The notes below the pieces were generated by a model. It was given only the letters and a program-made list of their open reading frames with translations, did no database searches and was not told where the DNA came from. 14,007 nt of DNA, taken from assembly GCA_964409645.1 (NCBI GenBank), contig CAYPEK010000110.1, positions 1 through 14,007 on the forward strand, read 5' to 3'. Of the stretch, positions 5,647 through 12,860 are shown piece after piece; within the stretch, counting starts at the first letter, position 1, and each line of letters opens with the position of its first letter. Origin of the DNA: CAYPEK01 sp964409645. Lineage in GTDB: Bacteria > UBP15 > UBA6099. Position numbers and translations under genes: made by a program.

Positions 5647-7803
5647 ATGAAGAACCCGATTAAGACGTTACTTGCAGCGGCTGCGGCCGCTGTTTTTTTC
5701 TGCGGCGCGGCGTCCGCGGAGAAGGCTTTCGTCAAGGACGAAAAATACCCGCAGAAGGTGACGACGACGTACATGCAGGAGAGCGGCCTGCCGCAGGACG
5801 GCGTGAACTGCCTTGCGCAGTGCGGCGGCGTGCTCTACGCGGGAACGAACACGGGAATTCTCGAGTTGCGCGGCGGCAAATGGTCTTCGCTCGATCAGGG
5901 CAACGGGCTCGTGGCGGTGTCGAAGCTCGAATGCGAAAAGGGCGGGTTGCTTGCTGCGTCGCGCGAGGGATTTTATCGGATTCCACTCGCCGAGGACGCA
6001 AAACCTGAAATGTTGTATATGCGAGAGACGACCACGTTCGCGGCGTGGCGCGGTGGCTGGCTGCTGGGCACGTCTTCCGGGCTCTTTCTTTTAAAGGATG
6101 GGAAGGCGACGCGGGTGGAAGCGTTCGGCACGCGGCCGGTGACGGCGCTTGCGGTGGACGACCGAGATGCGGCGTGGATCGGCTTCACGAAGGGGCTCGC
6201 GCGCTACGACGGCGAGAATGTTTCCCTGTACCGGCATAGCGAGGACGGCCGGAGTGTGATCGACAACAATATCCGCGACCTGTATCTCGCAAGCTCCGGG
6301 GATTTGTATATCGCGACGAGCAAGGGGATAAGCAAATTCGACCGTAAAGACAGGTGGACCGACATCAACGGCAAACACGGACTGCCATACGAAGACGTTG
6401 TAACGCTTGCGGGAAGCGACGGCATTCTGTGGGCCGGCACGACGATAGGCGCGGAGCGTTTCGCGAACGGGAAATGGGAGTATTTCGAGGGCCGTCGCTA
6501 TATGCCGGACGACCGCGTATCGGCGATAGTGGCGCAGCCGGACGGCGGGGCGTGGCTCGGCACACGGGGCGGAGTTTCGCGCGTCGAGTACAGGATGACG
6601 ACGCTCGCTGAGAAGGCGGCGTTTTTCGAGAAGCAGGTGCAGGCGCGGCACAATCGTTACGGACTGATTTCAAACTCTCATCTTAAAACTCCCGGCGACC
6701 TTTCGACGAACGTGAATACCACGAACGACAACGACGGACTATGGACGGCGATGTACATAGCTGCGGAATGTTACCGGTATGCCGCGACGAATGACCCTGA
6801 GGCGAAGAAGTTTGCGCGCGCGTCGATGGAATCCCTGATGAGGCTCGAAAATATCACGGATGTGCCCGGCTTCGCCGCGCGGTCGTTCGCCAAGGTTGAC
6901 GAACCGCACTGCTCCGGCGAGTGGGACCACATAACGCCGGACGGCAAGTGGCGCTGGAAGGGGGACACGAGTTCGGACGAGATCGACGGGCATTACTATG
7001 CGAACGCGATTTACTACGACTTATGCGCGGATGAGAAAGAGAAGAAAGAAATACAAAAAAACGTTTCCGCGATGACGAACCACATAATAGATCATGACTT
7101 CTATCTCGTGGACACGGACGGCAAGCCGACGACGTTTGGACTGTGGAACCCGGAGTACCTGTCGAAAGAGGGGCGGTTTCAGCGCGGCCTGAATTCACTC
7201 GAAATACTTTCCGCGCTGAGGACGGCTTATCACATCACCGGTGACCAGAAATTCTTCGATAACTACGCGATGCTGATCAAGAAACACGGATACGCGAAGA
7301 ACATAGTAAAGCAAAAACTGAACCAGCCGCACATTATCAACCACTCGGACGACGAGCTGGCGTTTCTCGCGTACTATCCGCTGCTGCTCTATGAAACCAA
7401 CTCGTTCGTGCTCAAATATTATCACGAGAGCATCACGCGGAGCTGGAAGATCGACAGACCGGAGAAGAATCCGCTTTGGAACTACATTTACGGCGCGGTG
7501 ATGCCTGAGGGAATCGAGTTCGACCCGGAAGTCTCGGTCGAAGCGCTGAGGCAGATTCCGATGGACCTGATTTATTGGACGACCCGCAACAGCCACCGCG
7601 CGGATGTGGAGCGCGACCCGAGCAGCGGCCGGTTCGACGAAATACAGGGAACATCCGTGCTGCCTTTCGACGAGCGCTGCCTGATGAAGTGGAACCGCAA
7701 CCCGTACGAGTTGGACTGTCTCGGCGGCGGCGGCGGCGAAGAGGCGGCGACGTTCTGGCTGCTGCCTTACTGGATGGGTCGTTATTACGGGTTCATCAAA
7801 TAG
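5647..7803 (+). CDS. secreted protein with a seven-bladed reg_prop-like propeller and a C-terminal helical toroid-like domain
   Basis: The product has 718 residues. A signal peptide (1-24, AASA then EK) indicates export. Residues about 42-314 hold seven similar segments with the pattern of two-component-regulator propeller repeats: a GLPxDxV or related strand, then LYAGTNTG, LAASREG, LLGTSSG, AWIGFTKG, LYIATSKG, LWAGTTIG and AWLGTRGG. Each repeat would form one blade. Residues about 320-718 are rich in aromatic residues and helices. They contain the acidic motifs DTSSDEIDGH (440-449) and HSDDE (566-570), and NPEYL (501-505), resembling alpha/alpha-barrel carbohydrate-active enzymes. No histidine kinase or transmembrane domain is present, so this is not a hybrid sensor. 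A polysaccharide-binding or -degrading role is a guess. The gene stands alone between a repeat-rich gap and the flagellar block, and ends in a GGGGGEE segment 20 residues from the C-terminus. Confidence 0.75.
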   Translation: MKNPIKTLLAAAAAAVFFCGAASAEKAFVKDEKYPQKVTTTYMQESGLPQDGVNCLAQCGGVLYAGTNTGILELRGGKWSSLDQGNGLVAVSKLECEKGGLLAASREGFYRIPLAEDAKPEMLYMRETTTFAAWRGGWLLGTSSGLFLLKDGKATRVEAFGTRPVTALAVDDRDAAWIGFTKGLARYDGENVSLYRHSEDGRSVIDNNIRDLYLASSGDLYIATSKGISKFDRKDRWTDINGKHGLPYEDVVTLAGSDGILWAGTTIGAERFANGKWEYFEGRRYMPDDRVSAIVAQPDGGAWLGTRGGVSRVEYRMTTLAEKAAFFEKQVQARHNRYGLISNSHLKTPGDLSTNVNTTNDNDGLWTAMYIAAECYRYAATNDPEAKKFARASMESLMRLENITDVPGFAARSFAKVDEPHCSGEWDHITPDGKWRWKGDTSSDEIDGHYYANAIYYDLCADEKEKKEIQKNVSAMTNHIIDHDFYLVDTDGKPTTFGLWNPEYLSKEGRFQRGLNSLEILSALRTAYHITGDQKFFDNYAMLIKKHGYAKNIVKQKLNQPHIINHSDDELAFLAYYPLLLYETNSFVLKYYHESITRSWKIDRPEKNPLWNYIYGAVMPEGIEFDPEVSVEALRQIPMDLIYWTTRNSHRADVERDPSSGRFDEIQGTSVLPFDERCLMKWNRNPYELDCLGGGGGEEAATFWLLPYWMGRYYGFIK

Positions 7804-7872
7804 AAACGCGGTCAACGTCGGTTTTGACGACGGCAATAACAAAAGCTGCAAATTAAGGATATTGATTAAAGA

Positions 7873-8808
7873 ATGGCTGACGAATCTCAAAAAGGGCAGG
7901 CTGGGCCGCCGCCCGTGCCTGCGGGTATCGAGCGGCGCGACACGGCGATAGCCGGCGCGCTTGCGGGTCAGGACAACCGGGCGCAGCGTGCCGCGTGGCT
8001 TGGCAACATCAGAGTCAACCAGAGCGAGATCGCCCGCGGACGCGACATCCGGGTGCTGCACGACGTTTTCTGGGATATTCCGGGCGTGGTGATCGGCGCG
8101 GGGCCGAGCCTCGAAAAAAATGTCGGGCTCCTGCGTGAGAATCATCAGCGGTACGGGCTGTTCTGCTGCGACCGGGCGTTCAAACGGGTGGTCGAGAACA
8201 CGGGAGTCATTCCGCCGATAACGGTGGTGACGGACATGTCGCCCGCTGTTGCGGGGTTCTTCGGTGGAGCCGACACGTCAAAAACGATACTCGTTGCGCC
8301 GACGTATGTCGCGAAGGGAGTTCTTGCCCTGAAGTGGCGCGAAAAGATTTTTTACAACGTCGAGGATTTCGACAAGGGGTACGAATCGGCGGCGTTTAAC
8401 CTGTCCGGCAAGCGGATAACGATAATTCCCGGCGGAGTGATTGTGGGCAACATGGCGTTTCTTGTGGCGAAAATAGCCGGATGCAACCCGATCACGTTCA
8501 TCGGAAGCGACCTGTCGATGACGGAGCCGAGTAAAAATCCGGGCGAAGTGACGTACTCACATGAGGACGAGGACGGCAACAAAGTCTATTCGCTCGCGGG
8601 ATTTCTGGCGGGGTTCGAGTGGATCAACAAATTTCTGCGGTTTGACAAAGACGCCGCCGCCGGTATATTGAAGGTGTACAATTCCACGGAAGGCGGGATA
8701 ATGTACTCGAATGAAATAAAGGGAATGCCGTTCAAAGAATTCATGGAGCGGCACTTGGGAAGCGAAAAGAGTCTTAAGACAATGCTTGCAAAAAAACTTG
8801 GGAAATGA
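7873..8808 (+). CDS. DUF115 / Maf-like protein, probable flagellin-modification factor
   Basis: The 311-residue protein belongs to the MAF_flag10/DUF115 family. The core begins GVVIGAGPSLEKNVGLL (71-87), where GAGPSL is the nucleotide-sugar or pterin-binding loop typical of the family. It continues with PITVVTDMSP (115-124) and ends with the segment NPITFIGSDLS. Motility accessory factors of this family are linked to adding nonulosonic sugars to flagellin; distant members are pterin pyrophosphokinases (MptE). At 311 residues it contains little beyond the core domain, while flagellar Maf proteins are often about 600 residues. The first 65 residues are polar and Pro/Ala-rich. It has no signal peptide or membrane segment, so it should be cytoplasmic. 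It is 33 bases upstream of flbD on the same strand, which supports a flagellar role. The ATG at 7873 is preceded by AAGGA at a rather long distance. Confidence 0.8.
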   Translation: MADESQKGQAGPPPVPAGIERRDTAIAGALAGQDNRAQRAAWLGNIRVNQSEIARGRDIRVLHDVFWDIPGVVIGAGPSLEKNVGLLRENHQRYGLFCCDRAFKRVVENTGVIPPITVVTDMSPAVAGFFGGADTSKTILVAPTYVAKGVLALKWREKIFYNVEDFDKGYESAAFNLSGKRITIIPGGVIVGNMAFLVAKIAGCNPITFIGSDLSMTEPSKNPGEVTYSHEDEDGNKVYSLAGFLAGFEWINKFLRFDKDAAAGILKVYNSTEGGIMYSNEIKGMPFKEFMERHLGSEKSLKTMLAKKLGK

Positions 8809-8841
8809 CAATATTTAAACAATTGTATAAATGGAGAATAT

Positions 8842-9045
8842 ATGATAGAAGTCAGAAAATTATCAGATCAAGTAGTAATATTGAATTCAGATCTGATAGA
8901 AACGATTGAAGCGACACCGGACACGATGATAGTGCTGACGACGGGCCGGAAAATAGTTGTGAAGGATAGTGTTGACGAGGTCTTGAAGAAAGTGATAGAA
9001 TATCGCCGCAGTATTCATGAAGGTCTGGGAATTAAACCGGAATAA
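8842..9045 (+). CDS. flbD: FlbD-family flagellar protein
   Basis: This is a 67-residue protein of the small FlbD family, found in flagellar operons of spirochaetes, Firmicutes and several other phyla. Its biochemical role is poorly defined. It is unrelated to the Caulobacter transcription factor of the same name. The family pattern is visible: MIEVRKL at the N-terminus, LNSDLIETIEATPDTMIVL (14-32), then the loop TGRKIVVKDSVDEV. GGAG lies 5 bases before the ATG. In many genomes flbD is followed by motA, motB and fliL; here fliL comes directly, 55 bases later. The gene and its flanks are visibly more AT-rich than the neighbours. Confidence 0.9.
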   Translation: MIEVRKLSDQVVILNSDLIETIEATPDTMIVLTTGRKIVVKDSVDEVLKKVIEYRRSIHEGLGIKPE

Positions 9046-9060
9046 AACGGTTTTTTATTT
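9034..9060 (+). terminator. possible weak terminator after flbD
   Basis: AAACCG (9034-9039) can pair with CGGTTT (9048-9053), followed by TTTATTTATT. The stem is only 6 bp, the loop is 8 bases, and it overlaps the flbD stop codon. It may act as partial attenuation before fliL. Confidence 0.3.
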
Positions 9061-9100
9061 ATTCAGGGAAAAGTGAGACAAGACTAAGGAGGAAAAAAAC

Positions 9101-9769
9101 ATGGCCGAAGAGGAAATTCTGCAACCAGCGGCGCCCGAAAAGAAGAAAAAAGGCGGTGGCGGCGGCGGCATCTCGATGGTACAGGTAGTCATCATTGCCG
9201 TACTGCTTATCGTTGTGACCGCTGTGATTGTAGTTGTCATAGGCGGCAAGGTAAAAGGCGTTCAAGACGATCTGTCCACCAAAGTTTCGGATGTGCAGAC
9301 CCGATTGAATACCGGGACAATCATAAATGCATCTCAGCGCAACAAGCTTGAAGATTGCGAAGCAATAGTTCCTCTCTTAGATGCGGGAAAGTCGCTGATC
9401 GTAAACCTCGCTGACGGCAAGTCGTATCTGAGTACGACCATATCGATTTGTCTCGCCGGGCCGGAAGAATACAAGAGTGAAAAATATAAAACAGTCGAAG
9501 ATGCGTTCGCGGCCGAAAAAGATAAGGTCATTTATGTGTCGAACGAGTTTCTTTCGACGCTGACAAAAGCGGACCTTTTTAACGAAATGCCGGCGGCGCC
9601 CGTAAAAGCGGAAGACGATTCCGGTATGACATTCGGCGACGAAAGTTCGAACGAAGGCTTCTCGAAAAAGATGGATATTATTCGTGGAAAACTTCTACGT
9701 GTAATCCGCGATGAGAGAGGGATCAAGTTCGTAAAGGACATTTATTTCACGTCGTTCCTTGTGCAGTGA
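9101..9769 (+). CDS. fliL: flagellar basal-body protein FliL
   Basis: The 222-residue product is a single-pass inner-membrane protein that sits around the stator units and supports torque generation. The cytoplasmic N-terminus is acidic, then lysine-rich, then carries a run of six glycines (18-23). One hydrophobic segment (about 25-48) anchors it. The periplasmic domain has the FliL pattern: LIVNLADGKSYLSTTISICL, and the C-terminal RGKLLRVIRDERGIKFVKDI followed by YFTSFLVQ, very close to the family ending VxDVYFTEFVVQ. A polar insert of about 30 residues (Ala/Asp/Ser-rich, MPAAPVKAEDDSG onward) precedes the last helix and is longer than usual. A full AGGAGG-type ribosome site lies 8 bases before the ATG. 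It is 45 bases upstream of fliM. Stator genes motA and motB are not in this window. Confidence 0.9.
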   Translation: MAEEEILQPAAPEKKKKGGGGGGISMVQVVIIAVLLIVVTAVIVVVIGGKVKGVQDDLSTKVSDVQTRLNTGTIINASQRNKLEDCEAIVPLLDAGKSLIVNLADGKSYLSTTISICLAGPEEYKSEKYKTVEDAFAAEKDKVIYVSNEFLSTLTKADLFNEMPAAPVKAEDDSGMTFGDESSNEGFSKKMDIIRGKLLRVIRDERGIKFVKDIYFTSFLVQ

Positions 9770-9800
9770 CATCGGTTCATTGTCGCAGCATACGACTCTC

Positions 9801-9806
9801 AGGAGG
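9801..9806 (+). promoter_or_regulatory. ribosome binding site for the TTG start of fliM
   Basis: AGGAGG, 8 bases before TTG at 9815. This near-perfect site makes the TTG start convincing and preserves the conserved LLSQDAIDDLI segment at the FliM N-terminus. Confidence 0.75.
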
Positions 9807-9814
9807 ACAGTAAC

Positions 9815-10891
9815 TTGGGCGATCTTTTATCACAAGATGCGATTGATGATCTGATATCACAATTGGGAGACGACACAGGCGGTGGAGGAGGCGGGGGAAG
9901 TTCCGACCTCGGAATCGACCTCGACGCGTTCGACATGGGAGCGCCAGTCGCGGCCGCGCCCTCGGCAATGTCCTCACCGGTCATCCCGGCCGCATCCGCA
10001 AAAAACGTTCAGGGCTACGACTTTTCAAGAGCATCGAAGTTTTCGAAAGACCAGATTCGCACGCTCCAGATGATCCACGAGACGTTCGCGAGACTTTTCT
10101 CGAGCACGCTCTCGGCGAAAATCAGGGCGCTCACAAGAATCAAAGTCGTTTCAGTTGAAGAAGTCACTTACGAGGATTTCATCAGCACGGTTTCCAACCC
10201 GTCGATTATCTCGATATTCGGGCTGCCGCCGATGGAGGGCAACGCAGTCCTCGACATCAGCCCCCAGATCGGATTCCCGCTGATGGACAGGCTGCTGGGC
10301 GGCTCCGGCGAAGAGGAAGAGGACGCCCGCGAGCTGACCGACATCGAAATCAACATCATGGAGAGCATCCTCACCGACGCGCTGAACTTCATGAAAGAGT
10401 CGTGGAGCAACGTGATCACGGTGAGCCCGAAGCTCGAAGTGCTCGAAAGCAATCCGTATTTCGTGCAGATCGTGCCGCCGAACGAGATGATTATACTCGT
10501 GAATTTCGAGGCGGAGATCGGCGAGAAATCGGGACGCATGAATCTCGCGCTTCCGTACGTAATGCTTGAGACGGTGCTTCCGAAGCTGAGCATACAGAAG
10601 TGGTTTGCGAGCTACCGCAGGACGGTTGCGCCGGACACGCCGATGAAAGTCGAAAAACGGCTGCTGAAGACCAACGTGATGGTGACCTCGGAACTCGGCA
10701 ACGCGCTGATATCACTGAAAGACTTCCTGACGCTCGACGTGGGCGATATCCTCACGCTTCAGACAAAAGTGAACGATGAAGTGGACATCTACATCGGAAA
10801 CAAACTGAAGTTCAAGGGGCGGCCGGGTGTGGTCGGGAAGAGCATCGCCGTGCAGACGACATCGGTTGTGAAGGAAAAAGAAGATCTGTAA
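9815..10891 (+). CDS. fliM: flagellar motor switch protein FliM
   Basis: The 358-residue product is the C-ring switch protein that binds CheY-P and sets rotation direction. The N-terminal LLSQDAIDDLI (4-14) is the CheY-P-binding peptide, normally LSQxEIDALL. A flexible linker with seven consecutive glycines (22-28) follows. The middle domain starts at GYDFSRASKFSKDQIRTLQ (67-85), with the FliM signature, and PLMDRLLGG (155-163) marks its FliG-contacting region. The C-terminal SpoA-type domain (about 280-350: LGNALISLKDFLTLDVGDIL) pairs with FliN. Length is normal. Translation starts at TTG with an ideal AGGAGG. A strong terminator-like hairpin follows 55 bases after its stop, so fliM may be the last gene of its transcription unit. 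Confidence 0.95.
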   Translation: MGDLLSQDAIDDLISQLGDDTGGGGGGGSSDLGIDLDAFDMGAPVAAAPSAMSSPVIPAASAKNVQGYDFSRASKFSKDQIRTLQMIHETFARLFSSTLSAKIRALTRIKVVSVEEVTYEDFISTVSNPSIISIFGLPPMEGNAVLDISPQIGFPLMDRLLGGSGEEEEDARELTDIEINIMESILTDALNFMKESWSNVITVSPKLEVLESNPYFVQIVPPNEMIILVNFEAEIGEKSGRMNLALPYVMLETVLPKLSIQKWFASYRRTVAPDTPMKVEKRLLKTNVMVTSELGNALISLKDFLTLDVGDILTLQTKVNDEVDIYIGNKLKFKGRPGVVGKSIAVQTTSVVKEKEDL

Positions 10892-10946
10892 AGAACGGCA
10901 AAAAAGGGCGAGCGGCCCTGTGAAATCATGAATAAGGAAATCCCGA

Positions 10947-10983
10947 CTGGCTCCATGTGAATGCATGGAGCCAGCTTTATTTA
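10947..10983 (+). terminator. Rho-independent terminator-like hairpin after fliM
   Basis: A perfect 11-bp stem, CTGGCTCCATG (10947-10957) and CATGGAGCCAG (10964-10974), encloses the 6-base loop TGAATG. It is followed by CTTTATTTA. The stem is long and GC-rich at its base and the T-run is moderate. It lies between fliM and the fliN-like gene, inside what would otherwise be one flagellar operon. Confidence 0.7.
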
Positions 10984-10985
10984 GG

Positions 10986-11010
10986 CCGGATTTTTCTCGT
11001 AAAAATCCGA
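10986..11010. repeat. palindromic element A, copy 2
   Basis: A 9-bp perfect inverted repeat, CGGATTTTT / AAAAATCCG, around the loop CTCGT. It equals the reverse complement of the copy at 5404-5428 except for the last base (24 of 25). The downstream motif AAATCG sits at the same offset in both copies when they are read in the same direction. Confidence 0.8.
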
Positions 11011-11043
11011 AAAATCGGGTTAGAGTAAAAAAAAGAACGACCC

Positions 11044-11048
11044 GGGAG
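11044..11048 (+). promoter_or_regulatory. ribosome binding site that sets the fliN-like start
   Basis: GGGAG lies 8 bases before ATG at 11057. It overlaps the in-frame GTG at 11048, which has no good site of its own. The ATG is therefore preferred. Confidence 0.55.
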
Positions 11049-11056
11049 TGGATGCA

Positions 11057-12031
11057 ATGGGATCAGGAATCACACTGAAAGAGTTTTTCAGAACCTTGGG
11101 AGCAGCGTTGGAAAAAACCGGGGAAGGTCTCGGTGGCCTGAACCTTCGCGTCGGAGAACCGGCCGTGGGCGACATCACCCGTGATGAGATGTGCGACAAC
11201 ATACCCGACCGCGGGGTCATAGCCACCGTGCCGTTCACATCGCCGGCTGCGGGAGTGTGCATAATATTTTTCCCGATACCTTTCGGCGCAGCGATACCGG
11301 AAAAAATAATCAACCCCGGCGCACAAGGCGCCCCGGAACAATTCTCGGAGATACACCGAAGCGCGCTCGGAGAGCTGATTTCGCAGGCGTGGCATTCCGC
11401 GGCGGCGGAATTGTCGAGCCGGACCGGTCTCGCATTCAGGGTTTCCGAACCTGAAATACAGTTGGATACAATCGGCAACTATCTGAACAATTTCCCGGGA
11501 ATGCTGGGAATCAGGCGTTTTTACGCGTCAGGGTATCCTTCTCGCATAGACGGCTACGATTTCACATTTCTGGTGGCGGCGCCGGATGAGTTTATCGCGG
11601 CGCTTTTCCCGGAGAACGGCAAGCCGAAGGCGGCCAAGGTGAAACTCGCGCCGGCCTCTGCGGAGAAAAAAATGACCGCGCTCGAAGCGCCGGTTGTGGA
11701 AAAGAAAAACGCGCCGACGCCGGTGAAGAAGGCGCAGCCGCGGCCGAGTGCGGGGAATCTTCCCGACGGCGTGAAACGGAACCTGAACGTGCTGCTCGAC
11801 ATCCCGGTGGAGGTAACGATCGAGATAGGGCGGGCGAAAATACCGGTGGACAAGCTGATGAACCTGACTCCGGGTACGGTTGTGGGATTGGACAACGAGC
11901 ACGGGCAGCCTGCGCGCGTGTATGTCAACGAGCAACTTGTTGCTCTCGGACATATTGTCACGATAGGCGAGAAGTTCGGAGTGAATATTGTGGAATTGGT
12001 GGAGCCGAAGAAGCGGCTTGAAACGATATGA
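11057..12031 (+). CDS. fliN: FliN/FliY-like flagellar motor switch protein with degenerate CheC-like N-terminal region
   Basis: The 324-residue product ends in a clear FliN/SpoA domain (about 242-315: NLNVLLDIPVEVTIEIGRAK through IGEKFGVNIVELV), the unit that forms the base of the C-ring. Residues about 185-240 are a Lys/Pro/Ala linker. The N-terminal 185 residues are not in ordinary FliN (about 100-150 residues). They are reminiscent of the CheC-like part of FliY: FSEIHRSALGELISQAWHSA (96-115) parallels FliY's EIHLSAVQEAMNQMMGSA. In FliY and CheC the phosphatase motif is E-x-x-N; here it is Glu106 then Ser109, so Asn is lost. No N-terminal LSQxEIDALL CheY-binding peptide is present. FliY-like is the best description, probably without CheY-P phosphatase activity (inference). 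It follows a terminator-like hairpin and a palindromic repeat, and is separated from fliO by 97 bases with a promoter candidate. Confidence 0.85.
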   Translation: MGSGITLKEFFRTLGAALEKTGEGLGGLNLRVGEPAVGDITRDEMCDNIPDRGVIATVPFTSPAAGVCIIFFPIPFGAAIPEKIINPGAQGAPEQFSEIHRSALGELISQAWHSAAAELSSRTGLAFRVSEPEIQLDTIGNYLNNFPGMLGIRRFYASGYPSRIDGYDFTFLVAAPDEFIAALFPENGKPKAAKVKLAPASAEKKMTALEAPVVEKKNAPTPVKKAQPRPSAGNLPDGVKRNLNVLLDIPVEVTIEIGRAKIPVDKLMNLTPGTVVGLDNEHGQPARVYVNEQLVALGHIVTIGEKFGVNIVELVEPKKRLETI

Positions 12032-12064
12032 TGGACAGGCGGCGAAAAATATATTTGCCGTCAA

Positions 12065-12093
12065 TTCAAAAAGCAATTTGATTAATATATAAT
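12065..12093 (+). promoter_or_regulatory. sigma70-like promoter before fliO
   Basis: TTCAAA (12065-12070, 4 of 6) and TATAAT (12088-12093, full consensus) are 17 bases apart. They lie 36 bases upstream of the TTG start of fliO, in a clearly AT-rich gap. It would let fliOPQ be transcribed separately from the fliN-like gene. Confidence 0.55.
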
Positions 12094-12128
12094 TTACTGT
12101 TTGTAAAAAGAGGAAGCTGGCGGATAAA

Positions 12129-12854
12129 TTGCCAAAAGGTTTTAAGACAAGAGTCTTTATTGCGGCGCTGATCGTGTTGGTGTCCTGCTGTGCTTACGCG
12201 GCGGGAGTGAAGCGAGACGGAGGAGCGTCGCCGGATGCCGGAGTCACGACGGCAAACGTCGAGAAGACGCAGACCGCTGTGGGCGCTAATTCGCCCGAAC
12301 CGATAACATTTCCGGACAAAGAAAAGGCGAAAACCGATACGGACGTGGTGCCGAGCGACGTGCCGACACTAGAAAGTACGGCTGGCCAGTACGACGGGCA
12401 GAGAGGTAAACCTTTCTCGGGACCGTCGATCTGGAGAGTGCTGTTCAGCCTCGCGATAGTCATACTGATGATAGTGGGTGTGGTGTGGCTGCTGAAGCAG
12501 GTGTGGGCGCGCGGGATGCGTTTCGATATGAAGGGCCGGCACATAAGGGTGATCGACGTCGTCTCGCTGGGGATGAACAGGTCGGTGTATCTTGTGGCGG
12601 TCGGCAAGAAAGTGGTGCTTTTAGGGTCGAGCGACAAGGGGCTCAGCTATCTGATGGAAGTAAACGATCTGGCTGTGGCTGAAGAGCTGCCGGAGGGGAT
12701 GCCTCGCGAGGGCGGAGTGTCTTTTCAGGGAGCGCTTGAAAACGCGGCGATTCAGGAGATAATGAAAAACCAAGACACGGAAAGTGCGGCCGGCGGTGAT
12801 ACGTTCATAGACCGGCTCAAGAATAAGCTGAAAAAACTCGATGAGGGGAAGTAG
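12129..12854 (+). CDS. fliO: flagellar biosynthesis protein FliO
   Basis: The 241-residue product is a FliO-family membrane protein that helps assemble or stabilise the FliP ring of the flagellar export gate. The N-terminus (1-25, basic then hydrophobic, ending SCCAYAAG) is a signal peptide. LVSC (17-20) also fits a lipobox, so it may be a lipoprotein. A polar periplasmic stretch (26-97) precedes a transmembrane segment (about 101-124). The cytoplasmic conserved FliO core follows: IRVIDVVSLGMNRSVYLVAV (139-158) and KKVVLLGSSDKGLSYL. The C-terminal 60 residues are polar and end in a lysine-rich helix. FliO of E. coli is shorter and lacks the long periplasmic part. The start is TTG at 12129, with only a poor GGCGGA-type site before it, so the start is less certain. 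It is 6 bases upstream of fliP. Confidence 0.85.
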   Translation: MPKGFKTRVFIAALIVLVSCCAYAAGVKRDGGASPDAGVTTANVEKTQTAVGANSPEPITFPDKEKAKTDTDVVPSDVPTLESTAGQYDGQRGKPFSGPSIWRVLFSLAIVILMIVGVVWLLKQVWARGMRFDMKGRHIRVIDVVSLGMNRSVYLVAVGKKVVLLGSSDKGLSYLMEVNDLAVAEELPEGMPREGGVSFQGALENAAIQEIMKNQDTESAAGGDTFIDRLKNKLKKLDEGK

Positions 12855-12860
12855 GCCGGC

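Noticed and set aside
7195..8145. A 316-codon minus-strand frame across the propeller and DUF115 genes
   Set aside because: It spans two well-supported plus-strand genes and their intergenic gap, and its translation shows no family features.
8826..8831. TATAAA just before flbD as a promoter -10
   Set aside because: No -35 lies at a sensible distance, and transcription would start at or after the GGAG ribosome site of flbD.
12040..12060. Hairpin CGGC/GCCG after the fliN-like gene as a terminator
   Set aside because: The stem is only 4 plus 3 bp with a bulge and is not followed by a T-run.
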